Assembly (NCBI GenBank): GCA_963576565.1
Contig: OY755038.1
Span: 179,651,452 to 179,715,451 of the forward strand
DNA: 64,000 bases
Source of the DNA: Aspidapion aeneum
Taxonomy: Eukaryota > Arthropoda > Insecta > Coleoptera > Brentidae
Reading direction: 5' to 3'
The notes under the pieces are model-generated. The model was not told the DNA's origin. It saw only the letters and a list, made by a program, of their open reading frames with translations, and made no database searches. Below, in pieces: positions 30,001-45,000 of the stretch (positions within the stretch are counted from its first letter, which is position 1; each line of letters starts with the position of its first letter). The position numbers were made by a program, and so were the translations under genes.

Positions 30001-33000
30001 GCAAAACCTCAATTCTTACGATTATATCCAATACAACCAAAGGTCCAGAAATAACTTTAACAAGTCTAACACCAAAAAGTATTATAACGGACAAAACGGC
30101 AATTATTAGCACTACAAGTCTAAGATCTGTGATAACTACCCTTTCGAAAATTACAGATATTAATAAGACAACAATAACATTACCAGGTCCAAAAATTAAC
30201 AAAACTTCAATTCTAACGATTATTTCCAATATAACTAAAGCGCCAGAAATTACTTTAACAAGTCTAACACCAAAAAGTGTTATAACTGACAAAACCGCAT
30301 TTATTAGCACTACAAGTTTAAGATCTGTAATAACAACCATTTTAAAAATGACAGATATTAATAAGACAACAATTACATTACCAAGTCCAACGATTAGCAA
30401 AACTTCAATTCTTACGTTTATTTCCAATACAACTAAAGGGTCAGAAATTACTTTAACAAGCGTAACACCAAAAAGTATTATAACGGACAAAACCGCATTT
30501 ATTAGCACTACAAGTCTAAGATCTGTGATAACTACCATTTCGAAAATAACAGATATTAATAAGACAACAATAACATTACCAAGTCCAACGATTAGCAAAA
30601 CTTCAATTCTAACGATTATTTCCAATATAACTAAAGCGCCAGAAATTACTTTAACAAGTGTAACACCAAAAAGTATTATAACGGACAAAACCGCATTTAT
30701 TAGCACTACAAGTTTAAGATCTGTGATAACTACTATTTCAATAATGACAGATATTAATAAGACAACAATAACATTACCAAGTCCAACCGTTAGCAAAACT
30801 TCAATTCTTTCGATTATTTCCAATACAACTAAAGGCCCAGAAATAACTTTAACAAGTGTAACACCAAAAAGTATTATAACGGACAAAATCGCATTTATTA
30901 GCACTACAAGTCTAAGATCTGTGATAACTACCATTTCGAAAATTACAGATGTTAATAAGACAACAATAACAATACCAGTTCCAACGATTAACAAAACTTC
31001 AATTCTATCGATTATTTCCAATACAACTAATGCGCCAGAATATACTTTAACAAGTATAACACCAAAAAGTATTTTAACGGACAAAACCGCATTTATTAGC
31101 ACTACAAGTCTAAGATCTGTGATAACTACCATTTCGAAAATAACAGATATTAATAAGACAACAATAACATTACCAAGTCCAACGATTAGCAAAACTTCAA
31201 TTTTTACGTTTATTTCCAATACAACTAAAGGGCCAGAAATTACTTTAACAAGCGTAACACCAAAAAGTATTATAACGGACAAAACTGCATTTATTAGGAC
31301 TACAAGTCTAAGATCTGTGATAACTACCATTTCAAAAATGACAGATATTAATAAGACAACAATAACATTACCAAGTCCAACCTTTAGTAAAACTTCAATT
31401 CTTACGTTTATTTCCAATACAACTAAAGGCCCAGAAATAACTTTAACAAGTGTAACACCAAAAAGTATTATAACGGACAAAACCGCATTTATTAGCACTA
31501 CAAGTTTAAGATCTGTGATAACTACCATTTCAATAATGATAGATATTAATAAGACAACAATAACATTACCAAGTCCAACGATTAGCAAAACCTCAATTCT
31601 TACGATTATATCCAATACAACCAAAGGTCCAGAAATAACTTTAACAAGTGTAACACCAAAAAGTATTATAACGAACAAAACGGCATTTATTAGCACTACA
31701 AGTCTAAGATCTGTGATAACTACCCTTTCGAAAATTACAGATATTAATAAGACAACAATAACATTACCAGGTCCAACGATTAACAAAACTTCAATTCTAA
31801 CGATTATTTCCAATATAACTAAAGCGCCAGAAATTACTTTAACAAGTCTAACACCAAAAAGTGTTATAACGGACAAAACCACATTTATTAGCACTACAAG
31901 TTTAAGATCTGTAATAACAACCATTTTAAAAATGACAGATATTAATAAGACAACAATAACATTGCCAGGTCCAACCGTTAGCAAAACTTTAATTCTTACG
32001 TTTATTTCCAATACAACTAAAGGGCCAGAAATTACTTTAACAAGTGTAACACCAAAAACTATTATAACGGACAAAACCGCATTTATTAGCACTACAAGTC
32101 TAAGATCTGTAATAACTACTATTTCGAAAATGACAGATATTAATAAGACTACAATAACATTACCAAGTCCAACGATTAGCAAAACTTCAATTCTTAGGGT
32201 TATTTCCAATACAACTAAAGCGCCAGAAATAACTTTAACAAGTGTAACACCAAAAAGTATTATAACGGACAAAACCGCATTTATTAGCACTACAAGTTTA
32301 AGATCTGTGATAACTACCATTTCAATAATGATAGATATTAATAAGACAACAATAACATTACCAAGTCCAACGATTAGCAAAACCTCAATTCTTACGATTA
32401 TATCCAATACAACCAAAGGTCCAGAAATAACTTTAACAAGTGTAACACCAAAAAGTATTATAACGGACAAAACGGCAATTATTAGCACTACAAGTCTAAG
32501 ATCTGTGATAACTACCCTTTCGAAAATTACAGATATTAATAAGACAACAATAACATTACCAGGTCCAAAAATTAACAAAACTTCAATTCTAACGATTATT
32601 TCCAATATAACTAAAGCGCCAGAAATTACTTTAACAAGTCTAACACCAAAAAGTGTTATAACTGACAAAACCGCATTTATTAGCACTACAAGTTTAAGAT
32701 CTGTAATAACAACCATTTTAAAAATGACAGATATTAATAAGACAACAATTACATTACCAAGTCCAACGATTAGCAAAACTTCAATTCTTACGTTTATTTC
32801 CAATACAACTAAAGGGTCAGAAATTACTTTAACAAGCGTAACACCAAAAAGTATTATAACGGACAAAACCGCATTTATTAGCACTACAAGTCTAAGATCT
32901 GTGATAACTACCATTTCGAAAATAACAGATATTAATAAGACAACAATAACATTACCAAGTCCAACGATTAGCAAAACTTCAATTCTAACGATTATTTCCA

Positions 33001-36000
33001 ATATAACTAAAGCGCCAGAAATTACTTTAACAAGTGTAACACCAAAAAGTATTATAACGGACAAAACCGCATTTATTAGCACTACAAGTTTAAGATCTGT
33101 GATAACTACTATTTCAATAATGACAGATATTAATAAGGCAACAATAACATTACCAAGTCCAACCGTTAGCAAAACTTCAATTCTTTCGATTATTTCCAAT
33201 ACAACTAAAGGCCCAGAAATAAATTTAACAAGTGTAACACCAAAAAGTATTATAACGGACAAAATCGCATTTATTAGCACTACAAGTCTAAGATCTGTGA
33301 TAACTACCATTTCGAAAATTACAGATGTTAATAAGACAACAATAACATTACCAAGTCCAACGAGTAGCAAAACTTCAATTCTTACGATTATTTCCAATAC
33401 AACCAAATGTCCAGAAATAACTTTAATAAGTGTAACACCAAAAGGTATTATAACGGACAAAACGGCATTTATTAGCACTACAAGTCTAAGATCTGTGATA
33501 ACTACCATTTCGAAAATTACAGATATTAATAAGACAACAATAACATTACCAGGTCCAGCGATTAACAAAACTTCTATTCTAACGATTATTTCCAATACAA
33601 CTAAAGAGCCAGAAATTACTTTAACAAGTGTAACACCAAAAAGTATTATAACGGACAAAACCGCATTTATTAGCACTACAAGTCTAAGATCTATAATAAC
33701 TACTATTTCGAAAATGACAGATATTAATAAGACTACAATAACATTACCAAGTCCAACGATTAGCAAAACTTCAATTCTTACGGTTATTTCCAATACAACT
33801 AAAGCGCCAGAAATAACTTTAACAAGTGTAACACCAAAAAGTATTATAACGGACAAAACGGCATTTATTAGCACTACAAGTCTAAGATCTGTGATAACTA
33901 CCCTTTCGAAAATTACAGATATTAATAAGACAACAATAACATTACCAGGTCCAAAAATTAACAAAACTTCAGTTCTAACGATTATTTCCAATATAACTAA
34001 AGCGCCAGAAATTACTTTAACAAGTCTAACACCAAAAAGTGTTATAACGGACAAAACCGCATTTATTAGCACTACAAGTTTAAGATCTGTAATAACAACC
34101 ATTTTAAAAATGACAGATATTAATAAGACAACAATTACATTACCAGGTCCAACGATTAACAAAACTTCAATTCTAACGATTATTTCCAATACAACTAAAG
34201 CGCCAGAATATACTTTAACAAGTATAACACCAAAAAGTATTATAACGGACAAAACCGCATTTATTAGCACTACAATTTTAAGATCTGTATTAACTACCAT
34301 TTCGAAAATGACAGATATTAATAAGACAAAAATAACATTACCAAGTCCAACGATCAGCAAAACTTCAATTCCAACGATTTTTTCCAATACAACTAAAGGG
34401 CCAGAAATTACTTTAACAAGTTTATCATCAAGAAGTATTATAGCGGACAAAACCGCATTTATTAGCACTATAAGTTTAAGATCTGTGATAACTACCATTT
34501 CAATAATGATAGATATTAATAAGACAACAGTAACATTACCAAGTCCAACGATTAGCAAAACTTCAATTCTTACGTTTATCTCAAATACAACTAAAGGGTC
34601 AGAAATTACTTTAACAAGTGTAACACCAAAAAGTATTATAACGGACAAAACCGCATTTATTAGCACTACAAGTTTAAGATCTGTGATAACTACCATTTCA
34701 ATAATGATAGATATTAATAAGACAACAGTAACATTACCAAGTCCAACGATTAGCAAAACTTCAATTCTTAGGGTTATTTCCAATACAACTAAAGCGCCAG
34801 AAATAACTTTAACAAGTGTAACACCAAAAAGTATTATAACGGACAAAACTGCATTTATTAGCACTACAAGTTTAAGATCTGTGATAACTACCATTTCAAT
34901 AATGATAGATATTAATAAGACAACAATAACATTACCAAGTCCAACGATTAGCAAAACCTCAATTCTTACGATTATATCCAATACAACCAAAGGTCCAGAA
35001 ATAACTTTAACAAGTGTAACACCAAAAAGTATTATAACGGACAAAACGGCATTTATTAGCACTACAAGTCTAAGATCTGTGATAACTACCCTTTCGAAAA
35101 TTACAGATATTAATAAGACAACAATAACATTACCAGGTCCAACGATTAACAAAACTTCAATTCTAACGATTATTTCCAATATAACTAAAGCGCCAGAAAT
35201 TACTTTAACAAGTCTAACACCAAAAAGTGTTATAACGGACAAAACCACATTTGTTAGCACTACAAGTTTAAGATCTGTAATAACAACCATTTTAAAAATG
35301 ACAGATATTAATAAGACAACAATAACATTGCCAGGTCCAACCGTTAGCAAAACTTTAATTCTTACGTTTATTTCCAATACAACTAAAGGGCCAGAAATTA
35401 CTTTAACAAGTGTAACACCAAAAACTATTATAACGGACAAAACAGCATTTATTAGCACTACAAGTCTAAGATCTGTAATAACTACTATTTCGAAAATGAC
35501 AGATATTAATAAGACTACAATAACATTACCAAGTCCAACGATTAGCAAAACTTCAATTCTTAGGGTTATTTCCAATACAACTAAAGCGCCAGAAATAACT
35601 TTAACAAGTGTAACACCAAAAAGTATTATAACGGACAAAACCGCATTTATTAGCACTACAAGTTTAAGATCTGTGATAACTACCATTTCAATAATGATAG
35701 ATATTAATAAGACAACAATAACATTACCAAGTCCAACGATTAGCAAAACCTCAATTCTTACGATTATATCCAATACAACCAAAGGTCCAGAAATAACTTT
35801 AACAAGTCTAACACCAAAAAGTATTATAACGGACAAAACGGCAATTATTAGCACTACAAGTCTAAGATCTGTGATAACTACCCTTTCGAAAATTACAGAT
35901 ATTAATAAGACAACAATAACATTACCAGGTCCAAAAATTAACAAAACTTCAATTCTAACGATTATTTCCAATATAACTAAAGCGCCAGAAATTACTTTAA

Positions 36001-39000
36001 CAAGTCTAACACCAAAAAGTGTTATAACTGACAAAACCGCATTTATTAGCACTACAAGTTTAAGATCTGTAATAACAACCATTTTAAAAATGACAGATAT
36101 TAATAAGACAACAATTACATTACCAAGTCCAACGATTAGCAAAACTTCAATTCTTACGTTTATTTCCAATACAACTAAAGGGTCAGAAATTACTTTAACA
36201 AGCGTAACACCAAAAAGTATTATAACGGACAAAACCGCATTTATTAGCACTACAAGTCTAAGATCTGTGATAACTACCATTTCGAAAATAACAGATATTA
36301 ATAAGACAACAATAACATTACCAAGTCCAACGATTAGCAAAACTTCAATTCTAACGATTATTTCCAATATAACTAAAGCGCCAGAAATTACTTTAACAAG
36401 TGTAACACCAAAAAGTATTATAACGGACAAAACCGCATTTATTAGCACTACAAGTTTAAGATCTGTGATAACTACTATTTCAATAATGACAGATATTAAT
36501 AAGACAACAATAACATTACCAAGTCCAACCGTTAGCAAAACTTCAATTCTTTCGATTATTTCCAATACAACTAAAGGCCCAGAAATAACTTTAACAAGTG
36601 TAACACCAAAAAGTATTATAACGGACAAAATCGCATTTATTAGCACTACAAGTCTAAGATCTGTGATAACTACCATTTCGAAAATTACAGATGTTAATAA
36701 GACAACAATAACATTACCAGTTCCAACGATTAACAAAACTTCAATTCTATCGATTATTTCCAATACAACTAAAGCGCCAGAATATACTTTAACAAGTATA
36801 ACACCAAAAAGTATTTTAACGGACAAAACCGCATTTATTAGCACTACAAGTCTAAGATCTGTGATAACTACCATTTCGAAAATAACAGATATTAATAAGA
36901 CAACAATAACATTACCAAGTCCAACGATTAGCAAAACTTCAATTTTTACGTTTATTTCAAATACAACTAAAGGGCCAGAAATTACTTTAACAAGCGTAAC
37001 ACCAAAAAGTATTATAACGGACAAAACTGCATTTATTAGGACTACAAGTCTAAGATCTGTGATAACTACCATTTCAAAAATGACAGATATTAATAAGACA
37101 ACAATAACATTACCAAGTCCAACCTTTAGTAAAACTTCAATTCTTACGTTTATTTCCAATACAACTAAAGGCCCAGAAATAACTTTAACAAGTGTAACAC
37201 CAAAAAGTATTATAACGGACAAAACCGCATTTATTAGCACTACAAGTTTAAGATCTGTGATAACTACCATTTCAATAATGATAGATATTAATAAGACAAC
37301 AATAACATTACCAAGTCCAACGATTAGCAAAACCTCAATTCTTACGATTATATCCAATACAACCAAAGGTCCAGAAATAACTTTAACAAGTGTAACACCA
37401 AAAAGTATTATAACGAACAAAACGGCATTTATTAGCACTACAAGTCTAAGATCTGTGATAACTACCCTTTCGAAAATTACAGATATTAATAAGACAACAA
37501 TAACATTACCAGGTCCAACGATTAACAAAACTTCAATTCTAACGATTATTTCCAATATAACTAAAGCGCCAGAAATTACTTTAACAAGTCTAACACCAAA
37601 AAGTGTTATAACGGACAAAACCACATTTATTAGCACTACAAGTTTAAGATCTGTAATAACAACCATTTTAAAAATGACAGATATTAATAAGACAACAATA
37701 ACATTGCCAGGTCCAACCGTTAGCAAAACTTTAATTCTTACGTTTATTTCCAATACAACTAAAGGGCCAGAAATTACTTTAACAAGTGTAACACCAAAAA
37801 CTATTATAACGGACAAAACCGCATTTATTAGCACTACAAGTCTAAGATCTGTAATAACTACTATTTCGAAAATGACAGATATTAATAAGACTACAATAAC
37901 ATTACCAAGTCCAACGATTAGCAAAACTTCAATTCTTAGGGTTATTTCCAATACAACTAAAGCGCCAGAAATAACTTTAACAAGTGTAACACCAAAAAGT
38001 ATTATAACGGACAAAACCGCATTTATTAGCACTACAAGTTTAAGATCTGTGATAACTACCATTTCAATAATGATAGATATTAATAAGACAACAATAACAT
38101 TACCAAGTCCAACGATTAGCAAAACCTCAATTCTTACGATTATATCCAATACAACCAAAGGTCCAGAAATAACTTTAACAAGTGTAACACCAAAAAGTAT
38201 TATAACGGACAAAACGGCAATTATTAGCACTACAAGTCTAAGATCTGTGATAACTACCCTTTCGAAAATTACAGATATTAATAAGACAACAATAACATTA
38301 CCAGGTCCAAAAATTAACAAAACTTCAATTCTAACGATTATTTCCAATATAACTAAAGCGCCAGAAATTACTTTAACAAGTCTAACACCAAAAAGTGTTA
38401 TAACTGACAAAACCGCATTTATTAGCACTACAAGTTTAAGATCTGTAATAACAACCATTTTAAAAATGACAGATATTAATAAGACAACAATTACATTACC
38501 AAGTCCAACGATTAGCAAAACTTCAATTCTTACGTTTATTTCCAATACAACTAAAGGGTCAGAAATTACTTTAACAAGCGTAACACCAAAAAGTATTATA
38601 ACGGACAAAACCGCATTTATTAGCACTACAAGTCTAAGATCTGTGATAACTACCATTTCGAAAATAACAGATATTAATAAGACAACAATAACATTACCAA
38701 GTCCAACGATTAGCAAAACTTCAATTCTAACGATTATTTCCAATATAACTAAAGCGCCAGAAATTACTTTAACAAGTGTAACACCAAAAAGTATTATAAC
38801 GGACAAAACCGCATTTATTAGCACTACAAGTTTAAGATCTGTGATAACTACTATTTCAATAATGACAGATATTAATAAGGCAACAATAACATTACCAAGT
38901 CCAACCGTTAGCAAAACTTCAATTCTTTCGATTATTTCCAATACAACTAAAGGCCCAGAAATAAATTTAACAAGTGTAACACCAAAAAGTATTATAACGG

Positions 39001-42000
39001 ACAAAATCGCATTTATTAGCACTACAAGTCTAAGATCTGTGATAACTACCATTTCGAAAATTACAGATGTTAATAAGACAACAATAACATTACCAGTTCC
39101 AACGATTAACAAAACTTCAATTCTATCGATTATTTCCAATACAACTAAAGCGCCAGAATATACTTTAACAAGTATAACACCAAAAAGTATTTTAACGGAC
39201 AAAACCGCATTTATTAGCACTACAAGTCTAAGATCTGTGATAACTACCATTTCGAAAATAACAGATATTAATAAGACAACAATAACATTACCAAGTCCAA
39301 CGATTAGCAAAACTTCAATTTTTACGTTTATTTCCAATACAACTAAAGGGCCAGAAATTACTTTAACAAGCGTAACACCAAAAAGTATTATAACGGACAA
39401 AACTGCATTTATTAGGACTACAAGTCTAAGATCTGTGATAACTACCATTTCAAAAATGACAGATATTAATAAGACAACAATAACATTACCAAGTCCAACC
39501 TTTAGTAAAACTTCAATTCTTACGTTTATTTCCAATACAACTAAAGGCCCAGAAATAACTTTAACAAGTGTAACACCAAAAAGTATTATAACGGACAAAA
39601 CCGCATTTATTAGCACTACAAGTTTAAGATCTGTGATAACTACGATTTCAATAATGACAGATATTAATAAGACAACAATAACATTACCAAGTCCAACGAT
39701 TAGCAAAACATCAATTCTTACGATTACTTCCAATACAACTAAAGGCCCAGAAATAACTTTAACAAGTGTAACACCAAAAAGTATTATAACGGACAAAATC
39801 GCGTTTATTAGCACTACAAGTTTAAGATCTGTAATAACTACCATTGTAAAAATGACAGATATTAATAAGACAACAATAACATTACCAAGTCCAACCGTTA
39901 GCAAAACTTCAATTCTTACGATTATTTCCAATACAACTAAAGGCCCAGAAATAACTTTAACAAGTGTAACACTAAAAAGTTTTATAACGGACAAAACCGC
40001 ATTTATTAGCACTACAAGTCTAAGATCTGTGATAACTACCATTTCGAAAATTACAGATATTAATAAGACAACAGTAACATTACCAAGTCCAACGATTAGC
40101 AAAACCTCAATTCTCACGATTATTTCCAATACAACTAAAGGCCCAGAAATATCTTTAACAATTGTAACACCAAAAAGTATTATAACGGACAAAACCGCAT
40201 TTATTAGCACTACAAGTCTAAGATCTGTGAAAACTACCATTTCGAAAATTACAGATATTAATAAGACAACAGTAACATTACCAAGTCCAACGATTAGCAA
40301 AACATCAATTCTTACGATTACTTCCATTACAACTAAAGGCCCAGAAATAACTTTAACAAGTGTAACACCAAAAAGTATTATAACGGAAAAAACCGCATTT
40401 ACTAGTAGTACAAGTTTAAGATCTGTGATAACTACCATTTCGAAAATGACAGATATTAATAAGACGACAGTAACATTACTAAGTCCAACGATTAGCAAAA
40501 TATCAATTCTTACGATTATTTCCAATACAACTAAAGGGCCAGAAATTACTTTAACAAGTGTAACACCAAAAAGTATTACAATGGACAAAACCGTATTTAC
40601 TAGTAGTACAAGTTTAATAATGACAGATATTAATAAGACAACAATAACATTACCAAGTCTAACCGTTAGCAAAACTTCAATTCTTACGTTTATTTCCAAT
40701 ACAACTAAAGGGCCAGAAATTACTTTAACAAGTGTAACACCAAAAAGTATTACAACGGACAAAACCGCATTTACTAGTAGTACAAGTTTAAGATCTGTGA
40801 TAACTACCATTTCGAAAATGACAGATATTAATAAGACGACAATAACATTACTAAGTCCAACGATTAGCAAAACATCAATTCTTACAATAATTTCCAATAC
40901 AATTAAAGAGCCAGAAATTACTTTAACAAGTGTAACACCAAAAAGTATTATAACGGACAAAACCGCATTTATTAGCACTACAAGTCTAGGATCTGTGATA
41001 ACTACCATTACGAAAATGACAGATATTAATAAGACAACAATTACATTACCAAGTCCAACGATTAGCAAAACTTCAATTCTTACGATTATTTTTAATACAA
41101 CTAAAGCGCCAGAATATACTTTAACAAGTATAACACCAAAAAGTATTATAACGGACAAAACCGCATTTATTAGCACTACAATTTTAAGATCTGTATTAAC
41201 TACCATTTCGAAAATGACAGATATTAATAAGACAAAAATAACATTACCAAGTCCAACGATCAGCAAAACTTCAATTCCAACGATTTTTTCCAATACAACT
41301 AAAGGGCCAGAAATTACTTTAACAAGTTTAACATCAAGAAGTATTATAACGGACAAAACCGCATTTATTAGCACTATAAGTTTAAGATCTGTGATAACTA
41401 CCATTTCAATAATGATAGATATTAATAAGACAACAGTAACATTACCAAGTCCAACGATTAGCAAAACTTCAATTCTTACGTTTATCTCAAATACAACTAA
41501 AGGGTCAGAAATTACTTTAACAAGTGTAACACCAAAAAGTATTATAACGGACAAAACCGCATTTATTAGCACTACAAGTTTAAGATATGTATTAACTACC
41601 ATTTCGAAAATTACAGATATTAATAAGACAACAATAACATTACCAGGTCCAAAAATTAACAAAACTTCAATTCTAACGATTATTTCCAATATAACTAAAG
41701 CGCCAGAAATTACTTTAACAAGTCTAACACCAAAAAGTGTTATAACGGACAAAACCGCATTTATTAGCACTACAAGTTTAAGATCTGTGATAACTACCAT
41801 TTCAATAATGACAGATATTAATAAGACAACAATAACATTACCAAGTCCAACCTTTAGCAAAACTTCAATTCTTACGAATATTTCCAGTACAACTAAAGGC
41901 CCAGAAATAACTTTAACAAGTGTAACACTAAAAAGTTTTATAACGGACAAAACCGCATTTATTAGCACTACAAGTCTAAGATCTGTGATAACTACCATTT

Positions 42001-45000
42001 CGAAAATGACAGATATTAATAAGACAACAATAACATTACCAAGTCCAACGATTAGCAAAACTTCAATTCTAACGATTATTTCCAATATAACTAAAGGGTC
42101 AGAAATTACTTTAACAAGCGTAACACCAAAAATTATTATAACGGACAAAACCGCATTTATTAGCACTACAAGTCTAAGATCTGTGATAACTACCATTTCG
42201 AAAATGACAGATATTAATAAGACAACAATAACATTACCAAGTCCAACGATTAGCAAAACTTCAATTCTAACGATTATTTCCAATATAACTAAAGCGCCAG
42301 ACATTACTTTAACAAGTGTAACACCAAAAAGTATTATAACGGACAAAACCGCATTTATTAGCACTACAAGTTTAAGATCTGTGATAAATACCATTTCAAT
42401 AATGACAGATATTAATAAGACAACAATAACATTACCAAGTCCAACCTTTAGCAAAACTTCAATTCTTACGAATATTTCCAGTACAACTAAAGGCCCAGAA
42501 ATAACTTTAACAAGTGTAACACCAAAAAGTATTATAACGGACAAAATCGCATTTATTAGCACTACAAGTTTAAGATCTGTAATAACTACCATTGTAAAAA
42601 TGACAGATATTAATAAGACAACAATAACATTACCAAGTCCAACCGTTAGCAAAACTTCAATTCTTACGATTATTTCCAATACAACTAAAGGCCCAGAAAT
42701 AACTTTAACAAGTGTAACACTAAAAAGTTTTATAACGGACAAAACCGCATTTATTAGCACTACAAGTCTAAGATCTGTGATAACTACCATTTCGAAAATT
42801 ACAGATATTAATAAGACAACAGTAACATTACCAAGTCCAACGATTAGCAAAACCTCAATTCTCACGATTATTTCCAATACAACTAAAGGCCCAGAAATAA
42901 CTTTAACAATTGTAACACCAAAAAGTATTATAACGGACAAAACCGCATTTATTAGCACTACAAGTCTAAGATCTGTGAAAACTACCATTTCGAAAATTAC
43001 AGATATTAATAAGACAACAGTAACATTACCAAGTTCAACAATTAGCAAAACATCAATTCTTACGATTACTTCCATTACAACTAAAGGCCCAGAAATAACT
43101 TTAACAAGTGTAACACCAAAAAGTATTATAACGGAAAAAACCGCATTTACTAGTAGTACAAGTTTAAGATCTGTGATAACTACCATTTCGAAAATGACAG
43201 ATATTAATAAGACAACAATAGCATTACCAAGTCCAACGATTAGCAAAACATCAATTCTTACAGTTATTTCCAGTACAACTAAAGGGCCAGAAATTACTTT
43301 AACAAGTGTAACAACAAAAAGTATTATAATGAACAAAACCGCATTTATTAGCACTACAAGTTTAAGATCTGCGATAACTACCATTTCGAAAATGACAGTT
43401 ATTAATAAGACGACAGTAACATTACCAAGTCCAACGATTAGCAAAATATCAATTCTTACGATTATTTCCAATACAACTAAAGGGCCAGAAATTACTTTAA
43501 CAAGTGTAACACCAAAAAGTATTACAACGGACAAAACCGTATTTACTAGTAGTACAAGTTTAATAATGACAGATATTAATAAGACAACAATAACATTACC
43601 AAGTCTAACCGTTAGCAAAACTTCAATTCTTACGTTTATTTCCAATACAACTAAAGGGCCAGAAATTACTTTAACAAGTGTAACACCAAAAAGTATTACA
43701 ACGGACAAAACCGCATTTACTAGTAGTACAAGTTTAAGATCTGTGATAACTACCATTTCGAAAATGACAGATATTAATAAGACGACAATAACATTACTAA
43801 GTCCAACGATTAGCAAAACATCAATTCTTACGATAATCTCCAATACAACTAAAGGGCCAGAAATTACTTTAACAAGTGTAACACTAAAAAGTATTATAAC
43901 GGACAAAACCGAATTTATTAGCACTACAAGTTTAAGATCTGTGATAACTACCATTTCAATAATGACAGATATTAATAAGACAACAATAACATTGCCAAGT
44001 CCAACCGTTAGCAAAATTTCAATACTTACGTTTATTTCCAATACAACTAAAGGGCCAGAAATTACTTTAACAAGTGTAACACTAAAAAGTATTATAACGG
44101 ACAAAACCGCACTTATTAGCACTACAAGTTTAAGATCTGTGAGAACTACCATTTCAGTAATGACAGATATTAATAAGACAACAATAACATTGCCAAGTCC
44201 AACTGTTAGCAAAACTTCAATACTTACGTTTATTTCCAATACAACTAAAGGGCCAGAAATTACTTTAACAAGTGTAACACCAAAAAGTATTATAACGGAC
44301 AAAACCGCATTTATTAGCACTACAAGTCTAAGATCTGTGATAACTGCCATTTCAAAAATGACAGATATTAATAAGACTACAATAACATTACCAAGTCCAA
44401 CGAGTAGCAAAACTTCAATTCTTACGATTATTTCCAATACAACCAAAGGTCCAGAAATAACTTTAATAAGTGTAACACCAAAAGGTATTATAACGGACAA
44501 AACGGCATTTATTAGCACTACAAGTCTAAGATCTGTGATAACTACCATTTCGAAAATTACAGATATTAATAAGACAACAATAACTTTACCAGGTCCAGCG
44601 ATTAACAAAACTTCTATTCTAACGATTATTTCCAATACAACTAAAGAGCCAGAAATTACTTTAACAAGTGTAACACCAAAAAGTATTATAACGGACAAAA
44701 CCGCATTTATTAGCACTACAAGTCTAAGATCTATAATAACTACTATTTCGAAAATGACAGATATTAATAAGACTACAATAACATTACCAAGTCCAACGAT
44801 TAGCAAAACTTCAATTCTTACGGTTATTTCCAATACAACTAAAGCGCCAGAAATAACTTTAACAAGTGTAACACCAAAAAGTATTATAACGGACAAAACG
44901 GCATTTATTAGCACTACAAGTCTAAGATCTGTGATAACTACCCTTTCGAAAATTACAGATATTAATAAGACAACAATAAGATTACCAGGTCCAACGATTA

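Larger units (their letters stand above)
33553..44592 (+). repeat. Higher-order block 9 (56 units, two shortened by 24 bp)
   Basis: Units 1-28 copy the preceding 29-unit block at an offset of 5,742 bp, with private changes such as Ile-Ala-Asp near 34442 and Phe-Val-Ser near 35252. From about 39.1 kb the order departs. From about 39.6 kb the units are the most divergent in the window: Ile-Val-Lys-Met, Lys-Ser-Phe-Ile, Thr-Ile-Val-Thr, Thr-Ser-Ile-Thr, Thr-Glu-Lys-Thr and Ile-Ser-Ser-Thr forms. It has 24-bp deletions at 40616 and 43562. It ends in a marker-preceding Ser-Ser-Lys unit that has Gly rather than Cys at residue 38. Confidence 0.86.
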
